Source of the DNA: Ottowia beijingensis
GTDB lineage: Bacteria; Pseudomonadota; Gammaproteobacteria; Burkholderiales; Burkholderiaceae_C
DNA length: 64,000 nucleotides
Direction: 5' to 3'
Assembly (NCBI RefSeq): GCF_013423955.1
Contig: NZ_JACCKX010000001.1
Location: 930,001-994,000 of the forward strand
Shown here: positions 29,228-39,766 of the stretch, piece after piece
Layout of the letters: each line of letters starts with the position of its first letter
Numbering within the stretch: position 1 is the first letter of the stretch
Translations under genes and position numbers: made by a program
The notes under the pieces: model-generated
Told to the model about the DNA's origin: nothing
The model's input: the letters and a program-made list of their open reading frames with translations, nothing else
Database searches by the model: none

Positions 29228-30049
29228 TCAGCCGAAGCGGCCCGTGATGTAGTCTTCGGTCTCTTTGCGTTTGGGCTTGAAGAACAGCTCTTCCGTGGCC
29301 CCGAATTCGATCAGCTCGCCCAGGTACATGTAGGCGGTGTAGTCGCTCACGCGCGCCGCCTGCTGCATGTTGTGCGTGACGATGGCGATGGTGTAGTCGC
29401 GCTTCAGTTCGTGCACCAGCTCTTCCACCTTGCCGGTGGAGATGGGGTCGAGCGCCGAGGTCGGCTCGTCCAGCAGCAGGATCGAGGGCTTCACGGCCAC
29501 GCTGCGCGCGATGCACAGGCGCTGCTGCTGGCCGCCGGACAGCGACAGGCCATTCTGGCCCAGCTTGTCCTTGACCTCGTTCCACAGCGCGGCCTTCGAC
29601 AGCGCCCACTCCACGCGCTCGTCCATGTCGGCCTTGTTCAGGTTCTCGTACAGGCGCACGCCGAAGGCGATGTTGTCGTAGATGGTCATCGGGAACGGCG
29701 TCGGCTTCTGAAACACCATGCCGACCTGGGCGCGCAGCAGGTTGACGTCAACGCTGGGGTCAAGTACGTTTTTGCCGTACAGCAGGATCTCGCCCACCGC
29801 GCGCTGGCCCGGGTACAGGCTGTACATGCGGTTGAGCGTGCGCAGCAGCGTCGACTTGCCGCAGCCCGACGGGCCGATGAACGCCGTCGCCTTGTGCTCC
29901 GGGATCGACAGGTTGACGTTCTTCAGGCCCTGGAATCCATTGCCGTAGAAGAAGTCGAGGTTCTTGATTTCCAGTGCCAGGCGCTCCTGGTCAAAACTGA
30001 CGCCATTGCCGCGAATGCTGGCTTGCGGGACGCGGGTCGCAACTTCCAT
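29228..30049 (-). CDS. pstB: Phosphate ABC transporter ATP-binding protein
   Basis: ATPase of the high-affinity phosphate importer. Walker [19 protein letters not shown]-loop [12 protein letters not shown], signature [15 protein letters not shown] and Walker [15 protein letters not shown] are all intact. It is 273 residues from ATG 30049. It sits between pstA (41 bp) and phoU (20 bp). Confidence 0.97.
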   Translation of the reverse strand: MEVATRVPQASIRGNGVSFDQERLALEIKNLDFFYGNGFQGLKNVNLSIPEHKATAFIGPSGCGKSTLLRTLNRMYSLYPGQRAVGEILLYGKNVLDPSVDVNLLRAQVGMVFQKPTPFPMTIYDNIAFGVRLYENLNKADMDERVEWALSKAALWNEVKDKLGQNGLSLSGGQQQRLCIARSVAVKPSILLLDEPTSALDPISTGKVEELVHELKRDYTIAIVTHNMQQAARVSDYTAYMYLGELIEFGATEELFFKPKRKETEDYITGRFG

Positions 30050-30090
30050 GATGAATCCTTGTTGAATTTTTAGGCGATACGGGCGGGCGC

Positions 30091-30957
30091 TCAGTGGCCG
30101 GCCGATTTTTCGCGGAAGAACACCCGCGCCACGATGTTGATGATCAGCACCGTCAGCGTGATCAGCAGCGCGCCGCCCCAGGCCAGGCGAATCCAGTTGT
30201 CGTACGGGCTCATGGCGAACTGGAAGATCACCACCGGCAGGTTGGCCATGGGCTGGCTCATGTTGGTGCTGAAGAACTGGTTGTTCAGCGCGGTGAACAG
30301 CAGCGGCGCGGTTTCGCCGCTGACGCGCGCAATCGCCAGCAGCAGGCCGGTGATGACGCCGCTCTTGGCTGCGCGCAGCGTGATCATGAGCGACACCTTC
30401 CAGCGCGGCGCGCCCAGGGCGGCGGCCGCCTCGCGCAGGCTGCCGGGCACCAGGCGCAGCATGTTTTCGGTCGTGCGCACCACCACCGGAATGGCGATCA
30501 GCGACAGCGCCAGCGAACCGGCAAAGCCCGAGAACTGGCCCATCGGCGCCACCAGGATGGCGTAGACGAACAGGCCCAGCACGATGGACGGCGCCGACAG
30601 CATGATGTCGGTGACGAAGCGGGTGAACTCGGCGGTCTTGCTCTCGTCGCCGTATTCGGCCAGGTAGATGCCGGCCAGGATGCCGACCGGGGTGGACACC
30701 AGCACCGTCAGGCCCAGCATCATCAGGCTGCCGACGATGGCGTTGCGCAGGCCACCGCCTTCGGAGCCCGGAGCCGGCGTGTCGCGCGTGAACATGTTCC
30801 AGTCGACCGCTGCAAGGCCCTTGCTGAGCAGCACGAACAAGATCCACAAGAGCACAACAAGGCCCAACGCCATGGCCGCCATCGAAAGTGCAAGCCCAAT
30901 GGCGTTGGCGGACTTGCGCTTCTTGTAGAGCGCGCTTTCCAGTTTAATCGTCGCCAT
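30091..30957 (-). CDS. pstA: Phosphate ABC transporter permease PstA
   Basis: Inner-membrane permease with six transmembrane segments. The EAA loop ([19 protein letters not shown]) contacts PstB. It is 288 residues, intact, with ATG 30957 directly abutting the pstC stop. The conserved motif [13 protein letters not shown] is present. Confidence 0.95.
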   Translation of the reverse strand: MATIKLESALYKKRKSANAIGLALSMAAMALGLVVLLWILFVLLSKGLAAVDWNMFTRDTPAPGSEGGGLRNAIVGSLMMLGLTVLVSTPVGILAGIYLAEYGDESKTAEFTRFVTDIMLSAPSIVLGLFVYAILVAPMGQFSGFAGSLALSLIAIPVVVRTTENMLRLVPGSLREAAAALGAPRWKVSLMITLRAAKSGVITGLLLAIARVSGETAPLLFTALNNQFFSTNMSQPMANLPVVIFQFAMSPYDNWIRLAWGGALLITLTVLIINIVARVFFREKSAGH

Positions 30958-30958
30958 C

Positions 30959-31971
30959 TCAGGTCCCCTTGGCGCGCTCGGCGCGCAATATCATGATCTT
31001 GGCCAGCGCCAGTACGACGAACGTGATAACGAACAGTAGAAAGCCCAGTGCAAACAGCGTCGACAGATGCAAGTCGGCTGCCTCGCCAAACTCGTTGGCG
31101 AGCACCGAGGCAATCGATGTGCCAGGCGAGAAAAGCGACGTCGGCATACGGTTGGCATTACCGATCACAAAGGTGACGGCCATGGTCTCGCCAAGGGCGC
31201 GGCCCAGCCCCAGCATGATGCCGCCGATGACGCCCTTCTGCGTGTAGGGCAGCACCACCCTGCGCACAACCTCCCAAGTTGTGCAGCCCAGACCGTAGGC
31301 GGATTCACGCAGAATCGGCGGCACGATCTCGAACACGTCGCGCATCACGGCAGCGATGTAGGGCAGGATCATGAATGCCAGCACGATGCCGGCGGCCAGG
31401 ATGCCCATGCCATTGATGGCGCCGCCGAACATCCAGCCGATCAGCGGCATGCCGCCCAGCAGGCTCTGCAGCGGTGTCTGGATGAAGTCGGCAAAGATCG
31501 GCGCGAACACGAACAGGCCGAACATGCCATAGATGATCGAAGGCACTGCCGCCAGCAGTTCAATGGCCGTACCCAGGGGACGCCGCAGCCACGTCGGGCA
31601 GTTTTCAGTTAGAAATAACGCGATGCCAAACGCTAGAGGCACCGCGATGAACAATGCGATGCTGGCACTCAACACCGTGCCCACGACCGCAATGGCAGCA
31701 CCAAACTGCTCGTTGATGATGTCCCATTCGGCTGTCCAAAGAAACTTCAGGCCGAATGTCTTGAAGGTCGGCCATGCGTTCAGGAACAGGGATACGATAA
31801 TCCCAAGCAGCGCCGCCAGCACGAGCAGCGAGAAAGCCTGCGTGCCGCGATGAAAAAGCACGTCCTGCCAACGCTGGCGGCGCGCGATGGCCACCATGCG
31901 GGGGCGATCAGGCTGGTTGCCTTGTCTGGCGAATGCGGCAGATTGTTGATGGACGTCATTCCCACGCTCAT
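30959..31971 (-). CDS. pstC: Phosphate ABC transporter permease PstC (one frameshift)
   Basis: Second permease of the Pst importer. Transmembrane segments begin LLVLAALLGIIVSLFLNAWPTF; the EAA-like loop LRESAYGLGCTTWEVV and the motif GRALGETMAVTFVIGNA are present. The shorter frame starts inside the gene. The natural start is ATG 31971 (MSVGMTSINNLPHSPDKATS), with GAGGA just upstream. The two parts join through a missing base in the GGGGG run 31900-31904. The corrected length is 337 residues. Confidence 0.92.
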
Positions 31972-32064
31972 ACAGTCCTCATCACGCTCATTATGGTTTG
32001 TGCGGCTTGAAATCGGCCCGGCAGGCACTGGCTGCGCCTGCCGGGCCGCGCTCTGAACCAGGCG

Positions 32065-33089
32065 TTACTTGGCGATCTGCGACCAGACCTTGGAGCGAAT
32101 ATCGTTCGTCAGACTGTCGGGCAGCGCAACATAGTCCAGCTCGGCCGCCATCTGCTTGCCGTTCTTGAACGCCCAGTCGAAGAACTTCAGCACTTCGGCG
32201 GACTGAGCCTTGTCGGTCGGCTGCTTGTACATCAGGATGAAGGACGCCGTCGACACCGGCCAGGACTTGTCGCCCTTGGCATCCACCATCGACACGCCCA
32301 TGCCCGGCACGCTGAACCAGTCCACGCCCGCTGCTGCCGACGCGAACGCCTCATCGTCGGGGCTCACGTACTTGCCAGCCTTGTTCTGCAGCTGCATGAA
32401 GTTCATGTTGTTCTTTTAGCGTAGGCGTACTCCACATAACCGACAGAACCCTTGATGCGGTTGACGTTGGCGGCCACGCCCTCGTTGCCCTTGCCGCCGA
32501 CCGACGTCGGGGCGGGCCATTTGACCGCGGCACCCCTGCCCACTTTGTCGGCGAAATCCTTGCTCACCGTGCTCAGGTAGTCGGTCCAGTTGAACGTGGT
32601 GCCCGATCCGTCAGCACGATGCACCACGGTGATGACTTGGTCTGGCAGGTTCTTGCCGGGGTTGAGGGCGGCGATTTTGGGGTCGTTCCATTTCGTGATA
32701 TTGCCCAGGAACATGTCGGCAAGCACGGGGCCGGTGATGCGCAGCTCGCCCGGCTTGAAACCATCGAGGTTGATGACCGGAACGGTTCCGCCAATGATGG
32801 CCGGAAACTGCACCAAGCCGTCTTTATCCAGTTCTTCGCCTTTGAGCGGGGCATCGGTGGCACCAAATGCCACAGTCTTGGCACGGATCTGGCGAATGCC
32901 GCCGGACGAGCCGATCGACTGGTAGTTCAGGCCGGTGCCGGTTTCCTTCTTGTAGGCCTCGGCCCACTTGGCGTAGATCGGGTACGGAAAGGTCGCGCCG
33001 GCGCCCGTGATATCGGCCGCTAAGGCCGCGGTGCTGACGAAGGCGCCCAGCGCCGTGACGGCCAGGGCCTTGAGGAAGGTACGTTTCAT
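32065..33089 (-). CDS. pstS: Phosphate-binding periplasmic protein PstS (one frameshift)
   Basis: Periplasmic phosphate receptor. The signal peptide MKRTFLKALAVTALGAFVST ends at ALA-ADITGAG. The phosphate-binding loops are ITGAGATFPYPIYAKW, IGSSGGIRQI and ADGSGTTFNWTDYL. The frame breaks at the TTTT run 32413-32416; one more A in the coding strand reads AYAKKNNMNFMQLQNKAG. The corrected length is 341 residues. It is first in the operon, 54 bp downstream of the Pho box. Confidence 0.95.
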
Positions 33090-33131
33090 GGAAAAAATCC
33101 TTGGTAGGGGTTAAGGCAGACAGGGCGACTG

Positions 33132-33160
33132 TATTTAGCCAATGTGACAACTTCGTGACA
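33132..33160 (-). promoter_or_regulatory. Pho box and promoter of pstS
   Basis: On the minus strand TGTCACG (33154-33160) and TGTCACA (33143-33149) are two 7-bp direct repeats spaced at 11 bp, the PhoB-binding arrangement. A TAAATA -10-like box (33132-33137) follows. The repeat nearer the -10 replaces a -35, as in other PhoB-activated promoters. ppx starts 95 bp away on the other side, so the site may affect both genes. Confidence 0.75.
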
Positions 33161-33254
33161 TCACACAAGCACGCGACGGCGCCAGCGTGCCCCGTGGAAT
33201 GCGCCACAATCGGCAGCGACTTCTTTGCGGCGCCACCAGGCGCCAGCCTCATCT

Positions 33255-34763
33255 ATGCAATCCGGCACCCGTCTTGCGGCTGTGGACCTGGGCTCCAACA
33301 GCTTCCGTCTCGAAATCGCCCGCCTGGAGCTGGGACAGCTCCAGCGCATGGAATACCACAAGGAGACCGTGCGCCAGGGCGCGGGGCTGGACGCCGACCG
33401 TTGCCTGTCGCAGGACGCGATGCAACGCGGCTGGAACTGCCTGGCCCGTTTTGCCGAGCGGCTGGCCGGCTTTGCGCCCAACCAGGTGCGCGCGGTGGCC
33501 ACGCAAACGCTGCGCGAGGCGCGCAACCGCGAGGAATTTCTCACCGTCGCGCAGCAGATCCTGGGCTTTCCGATCGACGTCATCGCCGGCCGCGAGGAGG
33601 CGCGCCTGATCTACCAGGGCGTGGCGCACATGCTGCCGCAGTCGGACGAGCGCCGCCTGGTGCTGGACATCGGCGGCCGCTCGACCGAGCTGATCATCGG
33701 CACCGAGTACACGCCGCACACCATGGAGTCGTACCGCGTGGGCAGCGTGGCCTGGTCGATGCGCTACTTTGCCGACCAGCAGCTGAATGCCAAGAACTTC
33801 GAGCGCGCCGAGATCGCCGCCAAGGCGGTGCTCGACGACGCCATCAGCACCCACGGGCGCAAGCACTGGGACGTGGCCTACGGCTGCTCGGGCACCGTGG
33901 GCGCGATCGCCGACACGCTGCTGCTGGCCGGGCGCACGTCCGAGCGCTACCTGATCACGCGCGAGGGCCTCGACTGGCTGCGCGACAAGCTGATCAAGGC
34001 CGGCCGCTTCGACGCCATCAAGCTCGAAGGCATCAAGGACGAGCGCAAGGCCGTCATCGGCGGCGGCCTGGCGGTGCTGCGTGCGCTGTTCGACTTGCTG
34101 GGCATCGAGCGCCTGCAGTACGCCTACGGCGCGCTGCGCCACGGCGCGCTGTACGACATGCTGGACCGCCAGCACCAGAAGACCGACGTGCGCGCCGCCG
34201 CCATCGAGGCGCTGGCCGCCAAGTTCAGCGCCGACAAGACGCAGGCCGAGCGCGTGGCGCGCACCGCGCTGCACCTGTTCAACCAGCTGGCGGTGGGGCT
34301 GAAGAAAAAGCAGCGCCCCGAGGCCGAGCGCCAGATCGAATGGGCCGCGCGCCTGCACGAGATCGGCTCGCGCATCTCGCACGCCGACTACCACAAGCAC
34401 GGCGCCTACATCCTCGACCACGCCGACGTCTCGGGCTTCGCCATGCACGAGCTGCACGACCTGAGCCAACTGGTGCTGGGCCACCGTGGCAAGCTGCGCA
34501 AGCTGGAGGCGCGCTTCGGCCAGCCGCTGTTCATGCGCCAGCTGCTGGCGCTGCGGCTGGCCGTCATCCTGTGCCATGCGCGGCAGGACCCGGACTGCGT
34601 CGACATCCAGGTCAGCCCCGACGCCGAGCCGGCGCGCGGCTTCACCCTGAGCTGCCGCCCCGGCTGGGCCGAGGCCTGGCCGCAGTCGGCCCACCTGCTG
34701 CGCGAGGAAGTGGTGGCGTGGCAGAAGACGCCATGGGGTTTGCAGTTCGCCGCGCGGGACTGA
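33255..34763 (+). CDS. ppx: Exopolyphosphatase, Ppx/GppA family
   Basis: Releases phosphate from polyphosphate chains and may also hydrolyse pppGpp. The actin-like ATPase fold has LAAVDLGSNSFRLEIA (phosphate 1 motif), LVLDIGGRSTELI (phosphate 2) and GCSGTVGAIADTL. A C-terminal HD-like helical domain includes LHEIGSRISHADYHKHG. It is 502 residues from ATG 33255 and intact. It is divergent from pstS across the Pho box. Confidence 0.93.
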   Translation: MQSGTRLAAVDLGSNSFRLEIARLELGQLQRMEYHKETVRQGAGLDADRCLSQDAMQRGWNCLARFAERLAGFAPNQVRAVATQTLREARNREEFLTVAQQILGFPIDVIAGREEARLIYQGVAHMLPQSDERRLVLDIGGRSTELIIGTEYTPHTMESYRVGSVAWSMRYFADQQLNAKNFERAEIAAKAVLDDAISTHGRKHWDVAYGCSGTVGAIADTLLLAGRTSERYLITREGLDWLRDKLIKAGRFDAIKLEGIKDERKAVIGGGLAVLRALFDLLGIERLQYAYGALRHGALYDMLDRQHQKTDVRAAAIEALAAKFSADKTQAERVARTALHLFNQLAVGLKKKQRPEAERQIEWAARLHEIGSRISHADYHKHGAYILDHADVSGFAMHELHDLSQLVLGHRGKLRKLEARFGQPLFMRQLLALRLAVILCHARQDPDCVDIQVSPDAEPARGFTLSCRPGWAEAWPQSAHLLREEVVAWQKTPWGLQFAARD

Positions 34764-34783
34764 GGCCCGCAACTGAACTTCCC

Positions 34784-34847
34784 AAGGGGAGTATGCACCT
34801 CTAGCGCCCGCCAGACGGGCGCTGGTGGATTGCATATGGGGAGTATC
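34784..34847. repeat. GGGAGTAT-flanked hairpin element, copy 2
   Basis: GGGGAGTATG, the stem GCGCCCG/CGGGCGC with loop CCAGA, then ATATGGGGAGTATC. It differs from copy 1 (14446-14508) by scattered substitutions that leave the stem intact. It follows the ppx stop by about 20 bp. Confidence 0.7.
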
Positions 34848-34881
34848 TGTTGCCTCAGCGCCGTAGACCCACTTTGGGTCC

Positions 34882-34939
34882 GGGCTTGCCCGCGATGCGG
34901 CGCGTCTGAACAGCAGGCGCTGTCATCGCGGGCAAGCCC
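34882..34939. repeat. Inverted pair of REP sequences
   Basis: GGGCTTGCCCGCGATG (34882-34897) and its exact inverse CATCGCGGGCAAGCCC (34924-34939) face each other across 26 bp, a BIME-like arrangement. It could act as a bidirectional terminator between ppx and the convergent phosphatase gene. Confidence 0.75.
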
Positions 34940-35019
34940 CTTCCCACCAGCAGCTCGACGCGCCGCAGTGAATGGAAGCCGCACAGCCCACCAGGCCGGC
35001 GGCCCGCCCTCACAACCGC

Positions 35020-35769
35020 TCAATCGTGCTGCAGATACCAGCGCTTGAGCTGCGCGCGCTCGGCCTCGCCCACGCCCAGCGCGCGCGACAGGTAGGGCTG
35101 CACGCCGCCGTAGTCGGCGTCCACGGCGTGCAGCGCGGCGTCGAGGAACTCCTGCTGCACGCGCCACAGCACGTGCAGCACCTCGCGCGGCGCGCGGGCG
35201 TCGGGCAGCGCCGGCATGCGGTACAGGTCGTTGGTGAGCAGGTAGTCCTGCATCACCACGTCGCGCGGCACGTCCAGCGCCAGCAGGATCAGCGCGGCGG
35301 CGAAGCCGGTGCGGTCCTTGCCGGCGGTGCAGTGAAACACCAGCGGCGCGTCGCTGTCCAGCAGGTGCTGGAACAGCGCGGCAAAGCGCGCCGCGTTGTC
35401 GTGCACGAAGGCGCGGTAGGTCTCCTGCATCAGCTCCACCGTGTGCGCGGGCGTCACGGCCTTGCCGGCGTCCAGCAGGTCCTTCATGCGCTGCACCACC
35501 GTGGGCTCGATGGGCAGCGGATGCTGGGCCACGCCGGGCAGCTCGTAGGGCACGGCGGCGCGCTCGTCGCGGCCGCGAAAGTCGAACACGCGCGTGACGC
35601 CGAGCGACGTGAACACCTCGGCATCCTGGGGCGTCAGGGCCGCCAGGTGGTCGGAGCGGAACAGCCGCCGCCAGCGCACCGGGCGCGCGTCGGCGCCGGT
35701 GTAGCCGCCCAGGTCGCGGAAGTTGCTGGCACCGGCGAGCTTGAGGGAGCGATCAGGATCGGTAGACAT
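35020..35769 (-). CDS. Tyrosine/serine protein phosphatase (dual-specificity fold)
   Basis: Phosphatase of the bacterial Tyr-phosphatase 3 family. The P-loop is FHCTAGKDRTGFAAALIL (Cys nucleophile, Arg anion loop). The N-terminal signature NFRDLGGYTGAD and the strand RVFDFRGRDER are typical. It is 249 residues from ATG 35769; an upstream ATG would add a poor N-terminus. The substrate is unknown. The gene stands alone, convergent with ppx. Confidence 0.88.
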   Translation of the reverse strand: MSTDPDRSLKLAGASNFRDLGGYTGADARPVRWRRLFRSDHLAALTPQDAEVFTSLGVTRVFDFRGRDERAAVPYELPGVAQHPLPIEPTVVQRMKDLLDAGKAVTPAHTVELMQETYRAFVHDNAARFAALFQHLLDSDAPLVFHCTAGKDRTGFAAALILLALDVPRDVVMQDYLLTNDLYRMPALPDARAPREVLHVLWRVQQEFLDAALHAVDADYGGVQPYLSRALGVGEAERAQLKRWYLQHD

Positions 35770-35950
35770 GGGCGCATTGTGGGCCAAGCGCAGGTCGCAC
35801 CGGCGCCGCACCCGGCGTCGCGCACTCGTCCTACAGCCGCCTGCGCGGGGCGGCCCAACAATCGCGTCACGCCATGCAGTGCAGCCGTGCCGCAGCGCCC
35901 TCTCGCCAGGGCCGGAAAGTGCATCAGGGCTTCAGGGAGAACAGCGGCTC

Positions 35951-38364
35951 GTGACCACCCCCGCATCCACCACGCAGACGACGGACGTGCCGGCCGCGCC
36001 GGGGCCGGAGCGCGACCGCGCCACCCTCGACGTCGCCTCGCAGACGGCCGAGGCGCTGTCGCGCCAGCCGCTGGTCAACGGGCTGGTGAGCGGGGCCGTC
36101 ATCGTCGCCGCGCTGTACTTCGGGCGCGATCTGCTGGTGCCGCTGGCGTTGTCGATCCTGGTCGGCTTCGTGCTCGATCCGCTGGTGTCGTGGTTGAAGC
36201 GCCGCGGCGTGCCGCGGGCGCTGGCGGTGTTCATCGTCATGGCCACCACGCTGGTACTGCTGGCCGGCACCGCCTTCTTCATCGTCGGGCAGCTGCGCCA
36301 GCTGGGCAACAACCTGCCGAGCTACGAGCAGACCATCAACCGCAAGCTGCGCAACTTCGGCGACATGATGCGCCAGCCCGGCCTGCTGGACCAGTATTCG
36401 CGCGTGGTCACCAAGGTCGAGCGCGAGATCGACCAGGCGCAGCGCCAGGCCGAGCCGCCCAAGCCCGCCGCCGAGCGGCCGCAGCGCGTGGAGATCGTCG
36501 GCCAGAGCGTGCGCCCGGCCGAGCGGGTGAAGCGCTGGGTCGACAGCTTTGCCACGCCGGTGGTGATGATCGGCATCGTCATCGTGTTCGTGTTCCTGAT
36601 CCTGCTGGACAAGGGCGACCTGCGCGACCGCGCGCTGCGGCTATTGGGCAGCAACCTGCACCGCACCACCGACGCGCTGAACGAGGCGGCGCGCCGCGTG
36701 AGCAAGTACCTGGGCATGCAGCTGATCGTGAACGCCACCTACGGCATTCCGATGGCGCTGGGGCTGCTGCTGATCGGCGTGCCGGGCGCGCTGGTGTGGG
36801 GCCTGCTGGCGGCGATGCTGCGCTTCGTGCCCTACGTGGGGCCGATCATCGGCGCGGTGTTCCCGCTCACGCTGGCCTTCGCGGTTGACCCCGGCTGGGA
36901 CATGGTGCTGTGGGCGCTGGCGCTGATCGTGACGCTGGAAGTCATCAGCAACAACGTCATCGAACCCTGGCTGTACGGCGCCACCACCGGCCTGTCCACG
37001 CTGTCGCTGATCCTGGCGGCGATGTTCTGGACCGCCATCTGGGGGCCGATCGGCCTGATCCTGTCGACGCCGATCACCGTGGTGCTGCTGGTGCTGGGCC
37101 ACCACCTGCCGCAACTGCAGTTCCTGGAGGTGCTGCTGGGCAGCGAACGCGCGCTGGACGAGCCCACGCGCCTGCACCAGCGCCTGCTGGCGGGCGACGT
37201 GGAGGAAGCCGTCGACCTGGCGATCCAGCACGCCGACGCCGAATCGCCCCGGCACTTCTACGACGAGGTCGGCCTGGGCGCGCTGCGCCTGGCCACCAGC
37301 GCGCACGGCACGGTGGCCACGGCCGAGCACCGGCACCGCGTGATCTCGGGCATGGACCAAGTGATCGACGAACTGCGCGACCAGCACCCCCGCCGCCCGA
37401 GCTGCCGGTGCGCGTGGCCTGCCTAGGCGGGCGCTGGGCGGTGGACGCGCTGGCCGCCGACATGGCCGCGCACACGCTGGCGCTGGAAGGCATCGGCAGC
37501 CGCGCGGTGCAGGTCAGCGTGATGTCGGCCGACTACTTCGCCCAGCTCGACCTGCAGGATGCCGAGGTGCTGGTGCTGTGCTACCTCACGCACGACCCGA
37601 CCACGCTGGCCAAGTACTTCGTGCGCCGCCTGCGCCGCCGCTGGCCCGACGTGCAGGTGATCCTGGCGGCCCTGAACTACCTGCCCGACCACCCGGAGGC
37701 CGACATCGCCACGCTGGTGGGCGCCGACGCGCTGGTCACCTCGTTCGACGAGCTGGTGGCGCAGGCACAGAGCCGGCTCGTCAACACCGCCGACGACGCG
37801 CCCTACACCCCGGCACCGCTGCCGGGCAACGAAGCCGAGCGCCTGCAGGCGCTGCGCGATAGCGGCGTGCTGGCACCGGCGCTGCGCGGGCGGCTCGACG
37901 CCATCGCCAAGCGCGCGGCCGACACCTTCGACTGCGCCATGGCGCAGGTGTCGCTGGTCGACGAGCAATGGCAGCTCACCCACGGCGACGCCAGCGCCGC
38001 CGGCCGGCCCGATGACGGCGCGCCGGAGCAAGGCACGCCGCGTGCGCTGTCGCTGTGCGGCCATGTGGTGGCCGACGGCGAGCCGCTGGTGGTGCCCGAC
38101 GTGGCGCGCGACCCGCGCTTTGCCGCCAACCCGGTGCTGAAGGAGCGCGGCATCCGCTTCTACGCCGGCGCGCCGCTGCGCACGCGCGAGGGGCAGGTGC
38201 TGGGCACGCTGTGCCTGCTCGACACGCAACCGCGCACCCTGTCGCCGCGCGACGTGATGCTGCTGCAGAACATGGCCGACGACGTGATGCGCGCCGTGCG
38301 GCAGCAGCAGAAGCAGCGCGATGGCGGCGTGGCGGACGAGGGGCCGGCGCTGGCGCTGCCGTGA
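35951..38364 (+). CDS. PerM/AI-2E-type transporter fused to a B12-binding-like and a GAF domain (one frameshift)
   Basis: The GTG start has AGGGAGA upstream. Residues about 1-400 are an AI-2E/PerM family permease: LVNGLVSGAVIVAALYFGRD, LALSILVGFVLDPLVSWLKR, and the C-terminal helices FVPYVGPIIGAVFPL and GPIGLILSTPITVVLLVLG. After a helical linker to ELRDQH the frame slips near 37387-37391. One more C gives QHPPPPELPVRVACLGGRWA. Residues about 480-600 look like a Rossmann or cobalamin-binding-type fold (LDLQDAEVLVLCYLTH). Residues about 620-790 form a GAF domain with LSLCGHVVADGEPLVVPDV and GTLCLLDTQPR. The total is about 804 residues. Substrate and ligand are unknown. Confidence 0.75.
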
Positions 38365-38427
38365 CGGGCGCCGGGAGCGGTTTCAAACATTTTCAGGCTG
38401 AAAGCGCCATTTGACGGGCGCCAACAG

Positions 38428-39766
38428 CTATTGATTTGATTGCAAGTCAGAATGCGCCGGCAGCACCACCTGCGCCAGCAGCCCCGGCTCGGCGTTGCGC
38501 AGCAGCAGCCGCCCGCCATGCGCCTGCGCCACCATGCGCGCCAGGTACAGCCCCAGCCCCACGCCGCCGGTGCCGCGCTGGCGCGCGCCGTCGGGGCGGT
38601 AGAACGGCTCGGCCAGCTGCGCCAGCTGCTCGGGCGGCACGCCGGGGCCGTGGTCGCGCAGCTCGATCAGCACGCCCTCGGCGCTGCGGCGCAGGTGCAG
38701 CTCGGGCGGCGGCGCACCGGCCGGTGTGTGGCGCAGCGCGTTGTCGAGCAGGTTGCGCAGCAGCAGGCGCAGGCGGCCGGCATCCAGCGACAGCGGCGCG
38801 GCCAGCGCGGCATCGGCCTGCAGGCGCACGCTGGCAGCCAGCGGGTTGGCCACGGCCAGTTCGTCGATCAGCGCGCGCGCCAGCGCCGGCAGGTCGGTCG
38901 GCGTGCGCTGCAGCGCGGCGTGCGGGCTGGCCAGGCGCTCGCTTTCCAGCAGATCGGCGATCAGCTCGCGCATCTGCCCCAGGTCGCGCAGCAGGGCATC
39001 GCGCGTGGGCTGGGTGGCAGCGTCCTCGGGCAGCAGCTCGGCGTTCAGGCGCGCGCGCGTGAGGGGCTGCGCAGCTCGTGGCTCATGGCCAGCAGCAGCG
39101 TGCGCTTGGCGTCCAGCATCTGGCGGATGTCGCCGGCCATGTGGTTCACGGTCTGGGCCAGTTCGCTCAGTTCGTCGGGGTGCCGTGCGTGCTGCACCGG
39201 AATCGGCGGCTCGAACTGCCCGGCACCGAAGCGGCGCGGGCCCTCGCCAATGGCGCGGATGGGTCGCAGCATGCGGTGCACCAGCGCGTAGGCCGCCGCC
39301 GTCAGCGCCAGCAGCAGGGCCAGCGTAATCCAGACGAAGCGTTGCGCGCCCTGCGCCGGCCGCGCGCTCAACGACAGCTCGATGCGGTGGCCGTCGGCGG
39401 TCTGGCGAAGCACCGCGGCGCGGTCGGGCCGATCCTCGCGCGCCCACGGCGGGCCGCGCTGCGGCCGCGCGCCCGAGGCCCAGTTCACCTGCGGCCCGCT
39501 GATGTGCACCACCACCGGCAGGTGCGCCGCGATGGCCTGCGCGCGCTCGACGCTCGGTGGCGAGCCGATCTCGGCCACCAGCCGGTCGGCATAGTCGCCG
39601 ATCAACGGATCGACCGCGCCCCGCCAGCCGCTGGAAAACGCCTTCCCGATGCCGCCCAGGAACACGGCGCTCATGGCCACCGCCAGCAGCAGAAACAGCA
39701 GCACCAGCCGCACGCGCAGGAATGGCGAGCGCGGCGCCACCAGGATGGCCGCACGGCCTCGCTCAT
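38428..39766 (-). CDS. Sensor histidine kinase, CpxA-like (two frameshifts)
   Basis: Membrane kinase with one periplasmic domain (about 110 residues) between two helices (RLVLLFLLLAVAMSAVFLGG and FVWITLALLLALTAAAYALV). HAMP, HisKA (LAMSHELRSPLTRARLNAE) and HATPase (NLLDNALRHTPAG, GTGGVGLGLYLARM) follow. The frame breaks at the GGGG run 39063-39066. The likely start ATG 39766 overlaps the regulator stop (ATGA) but needs one more missing base near 39730-39755; otherwise a GTG at 39740 would serve. The corrected length is about 446 residues. CpxA-like is inferred from the Spy-like gene in the operon. Confidence 0.82.
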
